NCBI GenBank assembly: GCA_900547645.1
Contig: URHP01000033.1
Location: 1-15,279 of the forward strand
Direction of reading: 5' to 3'
DNA: 15,279 bases
Source: an uncultured Eubacteriales bacterium
GTDB taxonomy: Bacteria > Bacillota > Clostridia > Christensenellales > Borkfalkiaceae
In this document: positions 1-7,978 of the stretch, in pieces
Position numbering within the stretch: position 1 is the stretch's first letter
Layout of the letters: each line of letters opens with the position of its first letter
The notes under the pieces: generated by a model
The model's input: only the letters and a program-made list of their open reading frames with translations
Database searches by the model: none
What the model was told of the DNA's origin: nothing
Position numbers and translations under genes: made by a program

Positions 1-32
1 CTCGTGGGCTCGGAGATGTGTATAAGAGACAG
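1..32 (+). other. Nextera transposase adapter remnant (artefact)
   Basis: These bases match the Illumina Nextera read-2 transposon adapter minus its first two bases, ending in the 19-base mosaic end (AGATGTGTATAAGAGACAG, 14-32). It is library-construction sequence, not genome. Frames entering from here give the known false N-termini MGSEMCIRD (ATG at 4) and MYKRQ (ATG at 18). Native sequence starts at about base 33. The match is recalled from knowledge of the adapter and is exact over all 32 bases. Confidence 0.98.
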
Positions 33-839
33 GAATCGCTGCGCGCGATCCCCGATCCGCCGCTCGCGCTCTTTTGCGCAGGACGGAGAGAGCTGTTGCA
101 GCGGCGGAAGTTCTGTATCGTCGGATCCCGCATCCTGCCCGCGTGGGCGGCGAAGACGGGGAAGTCGATCGCCGCGGAGCTGTCCGGTCCCTTCGTCATT
201 GTCACGGGGATCGCGGAAGGGGGCGACCGCGCCGCCATTGACGGCGCGCTGCCCCGGGGCAATCTCATCTGCGTGCTTCCCTGCGGGCTGGACGTCGATT
301 ATCCCGCCGCGCACGCGTCGCTTAAGCGCGAAGTTGCGGGACGGGCGCTGCTCGTCAGCGAATTTCCCCTCGGCATGCGCGTGCAGAAGTATTCTTTCCA
401 TGCGCGCAACCGCATTCTCGCGGGGCTTTCGGAGGGAACGCTCGTGCTGGCGGCAGGGGAAAAGAGCGGATCGCTCATCACGGCGGACCGCGCGCTCGCC
501 TACGGACGGGAGGTGTTTGCACTCCCGCACAATGCAGGTGCGGCGCAGGGCGCCGGATGCAACGAACTCATCAAGCAGGGAGCCTGTCTGTGTACGGACG
601 CGGGCGACATCCTGCGCACGTTCGGCATGGAGCGGGCTGAGCGGACGCCTCCCGCGCTTTCGGAGCAGGAAGAACGGCTGCTTGCCGCGCTGAGGCAGGC
701 GGGCGAAGAACACGCGGCGGCGCTCGCCTCCCGGGCGGGGATTCCCGTATGGGAAGCACAGGCGACGCTCGCTTCCCTCGAACTCAAGGGGCTTGCCGTG
801 CGTGCGGGCGGAAACAAATACGCCGCATTGAAAGAGTAA
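33..839 (+). CDS. dprA: DNA-processing protein DprA/Smf, 5' truncated
   Basis: DprA loads RecA on incoming single-stranded DNA during natural transformation and is widely conserved in Bacillota. The native part is 268 codons with no genuine start; upstream codons are adapter. In order one sees the Rossmann-like DNA-binding core: the VGSR strand (about 119-130), a TGIAEGGD loop (about 200-224), GLDVDYPAAH (about 289-315), SEFPLGM (about 357-377), the RNRILAGLS segment (about 406-432), SGSLITA (about 466-486) and the GCNELIKQGA segment (about 556-585). A C-terminal winged-helix-like segment follows from about 655 to the TAA. The phosphate-binding loop differs from the usual SGxARGID form (see findings). 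Members are usually about 280-380 aa, so some 20-100 N-terminal residues are missing. It sits directly upstream of topA, the classical Bacillota order. Only the Smf/DprA family fits. Confidence 0.93.
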   Translation, partial: ESLRAIPDPPLALFCAGRRELLQRRKFCIVGSRILPAWAAKTGKSIAAELSGPFVIVTGIAEGGDRAAIDGALPRGNLICVLPCGLDVDYPAAHASLKREVAGRALLVSEFPLGMRVQKYSFHARNRILAGLSEGTLVLAAGEKSGSLITADRALAYGREVFALPHNAGAAQGAGCNELIKQGACLCTDAGDILRTFGMERAERTPPALSEQEERLLAALRQAGEEHAAALASRAGIPVWEAQATLASLELKGLAVRAGGNKYAALKE

Positions 840-869
840 CGACGGACGCTGCGTCCGAGAAGGAGCTAT

Positions 870-3095
870 ATGGATCTTATCATCGTCGAATCGCCCAGCA
901 AGGCGAAAACGATCTCTCGCTATCTCAAGGGAAAATATCAGGTGGACGCTTCGGGCGGTCACATCCGCGATCTGCCGCAAAAACAGCTCGGCGTCGCCAC
1001 CGACCGCAACTACGAACCGCGCTACGTCAATTCGCCCGGGAAGGAGGCGGTCATCAAACGGCTCACGGAGGAGGCGAAGCGGGCGGATAAAGTCTATCTT
1101 GCAACCGACCCCGACCGCGAGGGCGAGGCGATCAGCTGGCACCTGCAGACCGTTCTCGGACTTCCCGCGGACGGCAAGAACCGCATCGAATTCAACGAAA
1201 TTTCTCCGAGGGCGGTGGAGCACGCGCTTGCGTCTCCGCGCACCATCGATTATAACCTGGTGGACGCACAGCAGGCGCGGCGCGTCCTTGACCGTCTCGT
1301 GGGCTATAAGCTCTCGCCGTTGCTGAACGACAAGATCGGCAACGGGCTTTCCGCGGGACGCGTGCAGTCGGTCGCGCTCCGGCTCGTCGTCGAGCGCGAG
1401 CGCGAGATCCAAGCGTTCAAGCCCGAAGAATACTGGACGATCACCGCGGAATTGCAGGATACGGCAAAGAAGTATTCGCCCTTCAAGGCGGCGCTCGAAA
1501 AGTACAGGGGCAAGAAGTGCAAGATCGGAAGCAAGGAGCAGGCGGACGCGGCGCTCGCCGCACTGGCGGCGGGGGAATACCGCGTCGCAAGCGTCAAGCG
1601 CAGCGTGACCAGGTCGCACGCGCCCGCGCCCTTTACCACAAGCACGCTGCAGCAGGATGCGTCCAATAAGCTGGGCATGACCGCGCCCGAGACCATGCTC
1701 ATGGCGCAGCACCTCTACGAGGGCGTGGACGTCGAAGGCATGGGGCACGTCGCGTTCGTCACCTATATCCGTACCGACTCCACGCGCGTCTCGTCGGACG
1801 CGCAGGCGGCGGCACGGCAGTATATCGAAACGACGTACGGGAAGGAATATCTTCCCGAAAAGCCCAATTTCTACGCGTCCAAGAAGGGCGCGCAGGACGC
1901 ACACGAGGCGATCCGTCCCATCGATCTTTCCCGCACGCCCGATTCGGTCAGAAAGCTGCTCGATAAAAAGCACTTCAACGTGTACAAGCTCATATACGAA
2001 CGCTTTATCGCTTCCCAGATGGCGGAGGCGCTGTATGATTCCATGCAGGTGGAGATCGCCAACGGCGACTACGGTCTGAAGGCGAGCGGCAAGGCGCTGA
2101 AGTTCGCCGGCTATACCGCCGTCTGGCAGGAGAGCAAGCAGGGCGACGAGGAAGAGGGCGGCAAGGGACTGCTTCCCCCCGTTGCGGAAGGGGACGCGCT
2201 CGACTGCATCGGCGTGAAGCCGGAACAAAAGTTCACCAAGCCCCCCGTGCGCTATACGGACGCTTCCCTCGTCAAGGCGATGGAGGACAAGGGCATCGGA
2301 CGTCCTTCCACCTATGCGACCATCATCTCCGTGCTCAACAAGCGCAAGTACGTCGAAAAAGAGGGCAAGTATATGAAGCCCACCGAGGTGGCGTACCGCA
2401 TCACGGATATGCTCGTCAAATACTTCCCGGACGTCATGGACGTCGGCTTTACGGCGGACATGGAGACCAAGCTCGACGAGATCGAGGACGGCGGCAAGGA
2501 CTGGCACACCGTCATCGCAAATTTCTATCCGCCCTTTGAAAAGCAGCTGCGCTACGCCAAGACGGACGGGGACGAAGTGACGGACGTCAAGTGTTCCAAA
2601 TGCGGCTCTCCCATGGTGCGCAAGACGGGCAAATACGGCACCTATCTTGCCTGTTCCAACTACCCCGCATGCTCGAATATCGTCAGCGAAGGGGAGGCGG
2701 AGGTCTCGGATACGCCCTGCCCCAAGTGCGGCGCGATGATGGTGGTCAAGAGCGGCAGGTACGGAAAATTTCTTGCCTGCCCCAATTATCCGACGTGTAA
2801 ATCCACCCTTCCCTACGGGGACAAAGCGGCGGACGGCGTGATCGAGGGCAAGTGTCCCGTTTGCGGCAAGCCGACCAAAAAGCTGCGCACCAAAACGGGG
2901 AAATTTTATTACGGCTGCACGGGTTATCCCGCCTGCGATTTCAAGAGCTGGGATGAGCCGACGGGCGAAAAATGTCCGCAGTGCGGCGGCGCGCTCGTCA
3001 AGACCGCCCGCGGGACGGTCAAGTGCGCGAATAAGGAATGCTCTTACCGCGCGCCCAAGCCGCCCAAACCCGCCGCGCCTGCGGAGCAGGCATGA
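870..3095 (+). CDS. topA: DNA topoisomerase I (type IA)
   Basis: Relaxes negatively supercoiled DNA by transient cleavage of one strand through a 5'-phosphotyrosine. The 741 aa protein has an N-terminal TOPRIM domain with Glu7 and the acidic DxDxE set D80/D82/E84 (Mg binding), then the four-domain toroid with catalytic Tyr299 in the FVTYIRTDS motif and the GIGRPSTYA motif. The C-terminus carries four tandem zinc ribbons (C575/C578/C595/C601; C617/C620/C637/C643; C662/C665/C683/C689; C702/C705/C719/C724) and a short Pro/Ala/Lys tail. Start: ATG at 870 with AGGAG at 861-865 and the conserved MDLIIVESPSKAK beginning. It follows dprA by 30 bases and its stop overlaps the trmFO start by four bases, so it is part of one operon. 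Length and motifs are normal for bacterial TopA. Confidence 0.98.
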   Translation: MDLIIVESPSKAKTISRYLKGKYQVDASGGHIRDLPQKQLGVATDRNYEPRYVNSPGKEAVIKRLTEEAKRADKVYLATDPDREGEAISWHLQTVLGLPADGKNRIEFNEISPRAVEHALASPRTIDYNLVDAQQARRVLDRLVGYKLSPLLNDKIGNGLSAGRVQSVALRLVVEREREIQAFKPEEYWTITAELQDTAKKYSPFKAALEKYRGKKCKIGSKEQADAALAALAAGEYRVASVKRSVTRSHAPAPFTTSTLQQDASNKLGMTAPETMLMAQHLYEGVDVEGMGHVAFVTYIRTDSTRVSSDAQAAARQYIETTYGKEYLPEKPNFYASKKGAQDAHEAIRPIDLSRTPDSVRKLLDKKHFNVYKLIYERFIASQMAEALYDSMQVEIANGDYGLKASGKALKFAGYTAVWQESKQGDEEEGGKGLLPPVAEGDALDCIGVKPEQKFTKPPVRYTDASLVKAMEDKGIGRPSTYATIISVLNKRKYVEKEGKYMKPTEVAYRITDMLVKYFPDVMDVGFTADMETKLDEIEDGGKDWHTVIANFYPPFEKQLRYAKTDGDEVTDVKCSKCGSPMVRKTGKYGTYLACSNYPACSNIVSEGEAEVSDTPCPKCGAMMVVKSGRYGKFLACPNYPTCKSTLPYGDKAADGVIEGKCPVCGKPTKKLRTKTGKFYYGCTGYPACDFKSWDEPTGEKCPQCGGALVKTARGTVKCANKECSYRAPKPPKPAAPAEQA

Positions 3096-4378
3096 TCAGA
3101 GTCATCGGCGCGGGGCTTGCAGGCAGCGAAGCCGCGTGGCGGCTTGCCGAGTGCGGCGAACAGGTGGAGCTTGTCGAGCAGAAACCGCTGCGCCGCTCGC
3201 CCGCCCATCAGAGCGACGGGCTGTGCGAACTCGTCTGTTCCAATTCCCTGAAGAGCGACGACGTGACCGGAAACGCCTGCGGGCTTCTGAAAGAGGAAAT
3301 GCGCAGGCTCGGTTCTCTCACCATGGAGGCGGCGGAGCATACCCGCGTGCCTGCGGGCGGCGCGCTCGCCGTGGACCGGGAGCGTTTTTCCGAATACGTG
3401 ACCGGGAAACTGCGCGCACATCCGAATATCCGCATCGTCTGCCGCGAGGAAACGCAGCTGCCCGAAGCGGGCATCGTCGCAACAGGACCTCTGACGGACG
3501 GCGCGCTCTATCGGGCGATCGAAGCGCGTTTCGGCGGCGGACTGCACTTTTACGATGCGACCGCACCCGTCGTCACGGCGGAGAGCGTGGATCCGGCAGC
3601 GGCGTTTACCGGGGACCGCTACGGCAGAGGGACGGGGGACTATGTCAACTGTCCCATGAACAAAGAAGAGTACGAGTCTTTCGTCGGCGAACTGCTCGCC
3701 GCCGAAAAGGTGACGCTCAGGGAATTTGAAAAGCGGGAGATCTTCGAGGGCTGCATGCCCGTTGAAGTGATGGCGGCACGCGGCAGGGACTCCCTGCGCT
3801 TCGGTACGTTCAAGCCCGTGGGGCTTTCCGACCGGTCGGGCAGGCGCCCGTACGCCGTCCTGCAGCTCCGCCGCGAAAACGCGGACGGAACGCTTCTGGG
3901 ACTGGTGGGCTGTCAGACCAATCTGAAGTTCGGCGAGCAGAAGCGGGTGTTCTCGCTCATTCCCGCGCTGAAGCATGCGGAGTTCGTGCGCTACGGCGTC
4001 ATGCACCGCAATACCTTTCTCGATTCTCCGCGCGTCCTCAATGCCGATTTTTCCGCAAAGGACAATGCAATGCTCTTTTTCGCGGGGCAGATGACGGGCG
4101 TGGAGGGCTATGTGGAGAGCGCGGCAAGCGGCATCCTTGCGGCAGTCAACTGTCTGCGCAAGCTGCACGGGAAGCCGCCGCTCGTTCCTTCCGACGCCTG
4201 CGTCATGGGCGCGCTCGCGCGCTACGTGGCGGCGGAGAACGCGCATTTTCAGCCGATGAACGCCAATTACGGCATTCTGCGCGGGTTGGACGTCAGGGAT
4301 AAAAAGGAAAAAAAGAGACTTATGGCGGAGCGCGCGCTCGGAGAGATCGAATCGTTCCGTGCGGCGCTTGCAGAATAA
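3092..4378 (+). CDS. trmFO: TrmFO, folate/FAD-dependent tRNA (uracil-54-C5)-methyltransferase
   Basis: Methylates U54 of the tRNA T-loop to ribothymidine, using 5,10-methylene-THF as carbon donor and FAD/NAD(P)H as reductant. The 428 aa protein begins with the FAD-binding [11 protein letters not shown] motif (residues 6-16), then ELVCSNSL with C49 and IFEGCMPVE with C221, the two cysteines implicated in catalysis in the Bacillus enzyme (C53 and C226 there). [11 protein letters not shown] segment (90-99) and a C-terminal FAD-contact segment [18 protein letters not shown] (330-347) complete the family pattern. The ATG at 3092 overlaps the topA stop (ATGA), with GGAG at 3083-3086. The frame stays open to 3038 but upstream codons lie inside topA and lack family similarity. 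TrmFO is typical of Bacillota, whereas enterobacteria use SAM-dependent TrmA. Cofactors link it to glyA and ribU in this window. Confidence 0.97.
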   Translation: MIRVIGAGLAGSEAAWRLAECGEQVELVEQKPLRRSPAHQSDGLCELVCSNSLKSDDVTGNACGLLKEEMRRLGSLTMEAAEHTRVPAGGALAVDRERFSEYVTGKLRAHPNIRIVCREETQLPEAGIVATGPLTDGALYRAIEARFGGGLHFYDATAPVVTAESVDPAAAFTGDRYGRGTGDYVNCPMNKEEYESFVGELLAAEKVTLREFEKREIFEGCMPVEVMAARGRDSLRFGTFKPVGLSDRSGRRPYAVLQLRRENADGTLLGLVGCQTNLKFGEQKRVFSLIPALKHAEFVRYGVMHRNTFLDSPRVLNADFSAKDNAMLFFAGQMTGVEGYVESAASGILAAVNCLRKLHGKPPLVPSDACVMGALARYVAAENAHFQPMNANYGILRGLDVRDKKEKKRLMAERALGEIESFRAALAE

Positions 4379-4389
4379 AGGAGGAAACT

Positions 4390-4923
4390 ATGGAATTTCA
4401 CGGGACGACGATCTGTGCCGTCAAAAAGGACGGCGTGACTGCGATCGCCGGCGACGGACAGGTCACGATGGGCGAATCCGTCATCTTCAAGAACACGGCG
4501 GTCAAGGTGCGCCGCATCTACGGCGGCAAGGTCATTCTTGGTTTTGCGGGATCCGTGACGGACGCTTTCGCGCTCTCCGAACGTTTTGAGGGGATGCTCA
4601 ACAAATTTGCGGGCAATCTCATGCGCTCAGCGGTGGAACTTGCGGAGTTGTGGCGCAGCGATAAACTGGGCAGGCAGCTCAATGCCATGATGATCACCGC
4701 CGACAAGGACACGCTGCTCATTCTTTCGGGCACGGGGGAAGTGATCGAGCCGGACGAAGGCATCTGCGCCATCGGTTCGGGCGGCAATTATGCGCTCGCC
4801 GCGGCACGCGCGCTCGCGCAGAACACCGATTTTTCGGCGGAAGAGATCGCGCGCAAGGCGCTGAAGATCGCTTCCGAGATCTGCGTGTTCACCAACGATC
4901 ACATTCTCTGCGAAACGGTATAA
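4390..4923 (+). CDS. hslV: ATP-dependent protease peptidase subunit HslV (ClpQ)
   Basis: Proteolytic core of HslUV, a double hexamer related to the proteasome beta subunit with an N-terminal threonine nucleophile. The 177 aa product starts MEFHG and then TTICAV, so Thr6 should become the N-terminal nucleophile after loss of a five-residue propeptide, as in staphylococcal HslV; the serine found near the Bacillus CodW N-terminus is absent (residue 2 is Glu). Family motifs seen: AGDGQVTMG (20-28), a KVRR segment with K39 equivalent to the catalytic-site Lys33 of mature E. coli Hsl[11 protein letters not shown] (51-60), GTGEVIEPD and [15 protein letters not shown] strong Shine-Dalgarno AAGGAGG (4378-4384) begins at the last base of the trmFO stop and lies 5 bases before the ATG. 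hslU follows after an 85-base gap that holds terminator-like hairpins. Confidence 0.97.
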   Translation: MEFHGTTICAVKKDGVTAIAGDGQVTMGESVIFKNTAVKVRRIYGGKVILGFAGSVTDAFALSERFEGMLNKFAGNLMRSAVELAELWRSDKLGRQLNAMMITADKDTLLILSGTGEVIEPDEGICAIGSGGNYALAAARALAQNTDFSAEEIARKALKIASEICVFTNDHILCETV

Positions 4924-4939
4924 CTTTGTGCGGATATTC

Positions 4940-4960
4940 CCGTGCGGATGCGCGGTTTTT
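4940..4960 (+). terminator. Putative intrinsic terminator/attenuator in the hslV-hslU gap (hairpin 1)
   Basis: Arms CCGTGC (4940-4945) and GCGCGG (4950-4955) form a 6-bp stem with one G-T pair and a GGAT tetraloop, followed at once by five T (4956-4960). It lies 17 bases after the hslV stop. The stem is short, so partial termination is more likely than complete arrest; hslU has no obvious promoter downstream and needs read-through. Confidence 0.5.
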
Positions 4961-4962
4961 CT

Positions 4963-4991
4963 GTGCCGCCCCGATCATGCGGCACTGTTTT
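4963..4991 (+). terminator. Second terminator-like hairpin before hslU (hairpin 2)
   Basis: Perfect 7-bp arms GTGCCGC (4963-4969) and GCGGCAC (4979-4985) with a 9-base loop, followed by TGTTTT (4986-4991). It ends 5 bases before the hslU Shine-Dalgarno AAGGAG (4996-5001). It could be a second weak terminator, an mRNA-stabilising or processing hairpin, or a structure tuning hslU translation. Confidence 0.4.
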
Positions 4992-5008
4992 GAAAAAGGA
5001 GCAGACTT

Positions 5009-6319
5009 ATGGATTTATCTCCCAAACAGATCGTAAACGAACTCAATAAGCACATTATCGGGCAGGACGAAGCGAAAAAGGCGGTCGCCATTGCGCTCAG
5101 AAACCGTTATCGCCGCGCACAGCTCTCCAAGGAAGTGCGCGACGAGATCACGCCCAAGAATATCATCATGAAGGGTCCGACGGGCGTCGGCAAGACGGAG
5201 ATCGCCCGCCGCCTTGCCAAGCTGGTCAAAGCGCCCTTCATCAAGGTGGAGGCGACCAAGTATACCGAGGTCGGCTACGTCGGCAAGGACGTCGAGGGCA
5301 TGGTGCGCGACCTTGTCGAGTGCGCCGTGCGTCTCGTCAAGGATGAAAAGACCGCCGAAGTTTCCGTCAAGGCGACCGAGACGGCCGAAAAGAAGATGGT
5401 CAAGATCCTTGCCGAAGTCAAAAAGAACGACCGCGGTGAGACGGCGCGCGAAGTGTTCGAACAGAACCTTCTGGATTCGCTGCGCAAGGGCACGTTCGAC
5501 AAGATGGTCATTGAAACGGAAGTCAAGGACGAGCCAAAGAACATGGAACTCGTTCCCGGCGGAGCCGCCATCAGTCTGGGCTCCATTTTCGGCGATATGC
5601 TTCCGCCTCGCAAAAAGAAGCGCAAGCTGACGGTGAGCGAGGCAATGAAGCTGTTCATCGCCGAAGAAGCCGACAAACTCATCGACGACGACGCCGTGCA
5701 CGAAGAGGCCCTGCGCCGTGCCGAGAACGACGGCATCATCTTCATCGACGAGATCGATAAGATCGCGGCAAAGGGGAACACGGGCGGTGCGGACGTCTCG
5801 CGGGAAGGCGTTCAGCGCGATATTCTGCCCATCGTCGAAGGCAGCACCGTCATGACCAAGTACGGCGCGGTGAAGACGGACTACATGCTCTTCATTGCGG
5901 CGGGCGCCTTCCACGTTGCGCGCGTCGAAGACCTCATTCCCGAGCTGCAGGGGCGCTTCCCCGTTTCGGTGGAGCTTGCCAGCCTGACCAAAGAGGACTT
6001 CGTCAACATTCTCACCAACACCGAACATTCCATTACCCAGCAGTACGCCATGCTGCTTGCGGTGGACAACGTCGATCTGAAATTTACGCCCGACGCGATC
6101 GAGGCGATCGCGGAGATCTCCGAAGAGATCAATCTGACGAGCGAGGACATCGGCGCGCGCAGGCTGCACACCGTCATGGAATTTTTGCTGGAGGACATCT
6201 CCTTCAATGCGGGCGGCGGCAACTATCCCGTCGTCACGGTGGAGATCGACCGCAAGTATGTGGAAGAACATCTTGCCAAGATCACCAAGGACAGGGATCT
6301 GAAGAAGTATGTCTTGTGA
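5009..6319 (+). CDS. hslU: HslUV unfoldase ATPase subunit HslU (ClpY)
   Basis: AAA+ (Clp/Hsp100) hexamer that unfolds substrates and feeds them into HslV in the cytoplasm. The 436 aa protein has a typical start (PKQIVNELNKHIIGQDEAK), Walker A GPTGVGKT (56-63), the pore loop GYVG (89-92) that grips substrate, and a charged I-domain insertion (about 110-235). Walker B IIFIDEID (243-250) follows, then a sensor-2 region GARRLH, and a C-terminus ending DLKKYVL, comparable to the tail that docks into pockets of HslV. Start: ATG at 5009 with AAGGAG at 4996-5001. Length is slightly below E. coli HslU (443 aa). In Bacillus the next gene is codY; here hisS follows after 73 bases. Confidence 0.98.
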   Translation: MDLSPKQIVNELNKHIIGQDEAKKAVAIALRNRYRRAQLSKEVRDEITPKNIIMKGPTGVGKTEIARRLAKLVKAPFIKVEATKYTEVGYVGKDVEGMVRDLVECAVRLVKDEKTAEVSVKATETAEKKMVKILAEVKKNDRGETAREVFEQNLLDSLRKGTFDKMVIETEVKDEPKNMELVPGGAAISLGSIFGDMLPPRKKKRKLTVSEAMKLFIAEEADKLIDDDAVHEEALRRAENDGIIFIDEIDKIAAKGNTGGADVSREGVQRDILPIVEGSTVMTKYGAVKTDYMLFIAAGAFHVARVEDLIPELQGRFPVSVELASLTKEDFVNILTNTEHSITQQYAMLLAVDNVDLKFTPDAIEAIAEISEEINLTSEDIGARRLHTVMEFLLEDISFNAGGGNYPVVTVEIDRKYVEEHLAKITKDRDLKKYVL

Positions 6320-6392
6320 TCCGCGCATATTCTCGCGCAAAGGCATGATCAAATTTTGATACGCATGATTTCAGAATAAAAAGGATAGACGC

Positions 6393-7649
6393 ATGATCCA
6401 GATTCCAAAGGGTTGTAAAGACGTTCTGCCGTCGCAGGCATATCTGTGGCAGTATCTCGAAGCAAAGGCGCGCGAAACGGCGGGCGCATACGCCTTCAAG
6501 GAGATCCGTACCCCCGTTTTCGAACACACCGAGCTGTTTTCGCGCGGGGTGGGGGATACGACGGATATTGTCAACAAGGAAATGTATACCTTCCTCGACA
6601 AGGGCGGCAGGTCCGTGACGCTGCGCCCTGAGGGGACGGCGGGCGTGGCGCGCGCGTTCATCGAGCACGGGCTTGCGGGCGGCGTACTTCCGTTCAAGGC
6701 ATATTATCTGATCTCCGCGTTCCGCTATGAACGCCCGCAGGCGGGCAGGCTGCGCGAATTCCACCAGTTCGGGTGTGAATTGTACGGCGCGGCAGGCGCG
6801 ACCGCCGACGCGGAGGTCATCTCGCTTGCCGACGCGTTTTTGAAAAATCTCGGGCTCCGGAAGGTGGAGCTGCGCATCAATTCCATCGGCTGCAAGACCT
6901 GCCGCGCGCGCTATCATGAAGCGCTCAGACAGTACTTTGCGCCCCGGCTCGGGGAAATGTGCGAGGACTGCCGCAACCGCTTTGAAAAGAATCCCATGCG
7001 CATCCTCGACTGCAAGGTGGAGGGCTGCAAAAAGATCGCCGCCGATGCTCCCAGAATGCTCGACTATCTCTGCGACGACTGCCGCGCGCACTTCGGTCAG
7101 GTCAAGGCGCTGCTCTCCGCGGCGGGCATTGCGTATACGGTGGATCCGTCCATCGTGCGCGGGCTGGACTATTACAGCCGTACCGTGTTCGAGTTTGTTT
7201 CGGATGCGGCGGGCGCGCAGGGCACCGTGCTCGGGGGCGGCAGATACGATACGCTGCTCGAGCAGATGGACTCCAGACCTGTGCCCGCCGTGGGGTTTGC
7301 CGCGGGCATGGAGCGGCTGCTTCTCGTCATGGAGGCGGAAAACTGCCTGCCGCCTGCGGACACGGGTGCCATGTGCTATCTGGCGGGCATGGATGCCGCC
7401 TCGCGCGAAAAGGCGTTCCTGCTTGCGCAGGAACTGCGCCGGAAGGGCGTCTCCTGCGAAGTCGATCTTATGGAACGTTCCGTCAAGGCGCAGTTCAAAT
7501 ATGCGGACAAAACGGGTGCAGGATTTGTTGCGGTGCTGGGCGAACGTGAGCTGGAAGAGGGGGCTGCGGAAGTCAAAGATATGCGCAATTCCGCTTCCGA
7601 ACGCGTAAAATTCGGCGAACTTGCCGACTATATTATAAGGAGAATCTGA
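6393..7649 (+). CDS. hisS: Histidyl-tRNA synthetase
   Basis: Class II aminoacyl-tRNA synthetase charging tRNA-His. The 418 aa protein shows motif 1 around residues 37-50, motif 2 FRYERPQAGRLREFHQFG (110-127), the histidine-specific motif RGLDYYSRTVFE (256-267), motif 3 AVGFAAGMERLLL (299-311) and a C-terminal anticodon-binding domain (about 325-418). The central insertion is cysteine rich: C167/C170, C190/C193, C207/C212 and C227/C230, a pattern known in clostridial-type HisRS and suggestive of zinc binding. Start: ATG at 6393 with AAGGA at 6381-6385. The 73-base gap after hslU shows no clear promoter or terminator. trxA starts 2 bases after its stop, so the two are probably co-transcribed. 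The paralogue HisZ lacks the full histidine motif, so HisS is the better call. Confidence 0.97.
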   Translation: MIQIPKGCKDVLPSQAYLWQYLEAKARETAGAYAFKEIRTPVFEHTELFSRGVGDTTDIVNKEMYTFLDKGGRSVTLRPEGTAGVARAFIEHGLAGGVLPFKAYYLISAFRYERPQAGRLREFHQFGCELYGAAGATADAEVISLADAFLKNLGLRKVELRINSIGCKTCRARYHEALRQYFAPRLGEMCEDCRNRFEKNPMRILDCKVEGCKKIAADAPRMLDYLCDDCRAHFGQVKALLSAAGIAYTVDPSIVRGLDYYSRTVFEFVSDAAGAQGTVLGGGRYDTLLEQMDSRPVPAVGFAAGMERLLLVMEAENCLPPADTGAMCYLAGMDAASREKAFLLAQELRRKGVSCEVDLMERSVKAQFKYADKTGAGFVAVLGERELEEGAAEVKDMRNSASERVKFGELADYIIRRI

Positions 7650-7650
7650 T

Positions 7651-7971
7651 ATGTCGAAAAACGTTATGGAAGTTTCGGGCGCACAGCTCGAAGAACTCAT
7701 CAAACGCGGACCTGTCGTGTGTGATTTCTGGGCGGGCTGGTGCGGTCCGTGCCGCATGCTCGCACCCGTTCTGGACGGCGTTGCAGGCGAGCTTGCCGGC
7801 AGGGCGACCTTCGTCAAGGTGGACGTGGACGCGAACGGCGAGGCAGCGCAGCGTTACGGCGTGATGTCCATTCCCAACGTCATCGTCTTTAAAGACGGCG
7901 TGCCCGTGGGGAACAACCTCGGATATGTCCCCGCGCCGACGCTGAAAGCGTTCCTCGAAAAGTATATTTAA
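7651..7971 (+). CDS. trxA: Thioredoxin
   Basis: Small cytosolic dithiol-disulfide oxidoreductase. The 106 aa protein has the full thioredoxin fold pattern: active site WCGPC (30-34, redox cysteines C31 and C34), the preceding DFWAGW strand, VDVDAN (58-62 region) and the cis-proline loop with P75 (SIPNVIVF). No signal peptide is present, so it should be cytoplasmic. AAGGAG at 7637-7642 lies inside the end of hisS, 8 bases before the ATG. It is the last gene of the plus-strand block, with a strong hairpin terminator 7 bases after its stop. Several trx genes can exist per genome, so the symbol is a family call. Confidence 0.95.
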   Translation: MSKNVMEVSGAQLEELIKRGPVVCDFWAGWCGPCRMLAPVLDGVAGELAGRATFVKVDVDANGEAAQRYGVMSIPNVIVFKDGVPVGNNLGYVPAPTLKAFLEKYI

Positions 7972-7978
7972 CGTGATG

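Noticed and set aside
844..856. GGACG/CGTCC mini-hairpin between dprA and topA
   Set aside because: Only 5 bp with a 3-base loop and no T tract, so not a credible terminator.
3044..4246. A 400-codon minus-strand frame opposite trmFO
   Set aside because: It mirrors a real, fully motif-supported gene. High G+C third positions remove stops from the opposite frame; no recognisable motif or ribosome site was seen.
5015..6352. A 445-codon minus-strand frame opposite hslU
   Set aside because: Shadow of hslU caused by codon bias; no family motif in its translation.
6355..6385. TTGATA resembling a -35 box before hisS
   Set aside because: No acceptable -10 box at the right distance; hisS is probably read from upstream.
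6343..6397. Three copies of GCATGAT (6343, 6363, 6391) before and over the hisS start
   Set aside because: Seven-base matches with unequal spacing (20 and 28 bases) are plausible by chance; no T-box or other leader structure was recognised in the 73-base gap.
6282..7817. A 511-codon minus-strand frame opposite hisS and the start of trxA
   Set aside because: It spans two confirmed genes and their boundary, and shows no coherent domain.
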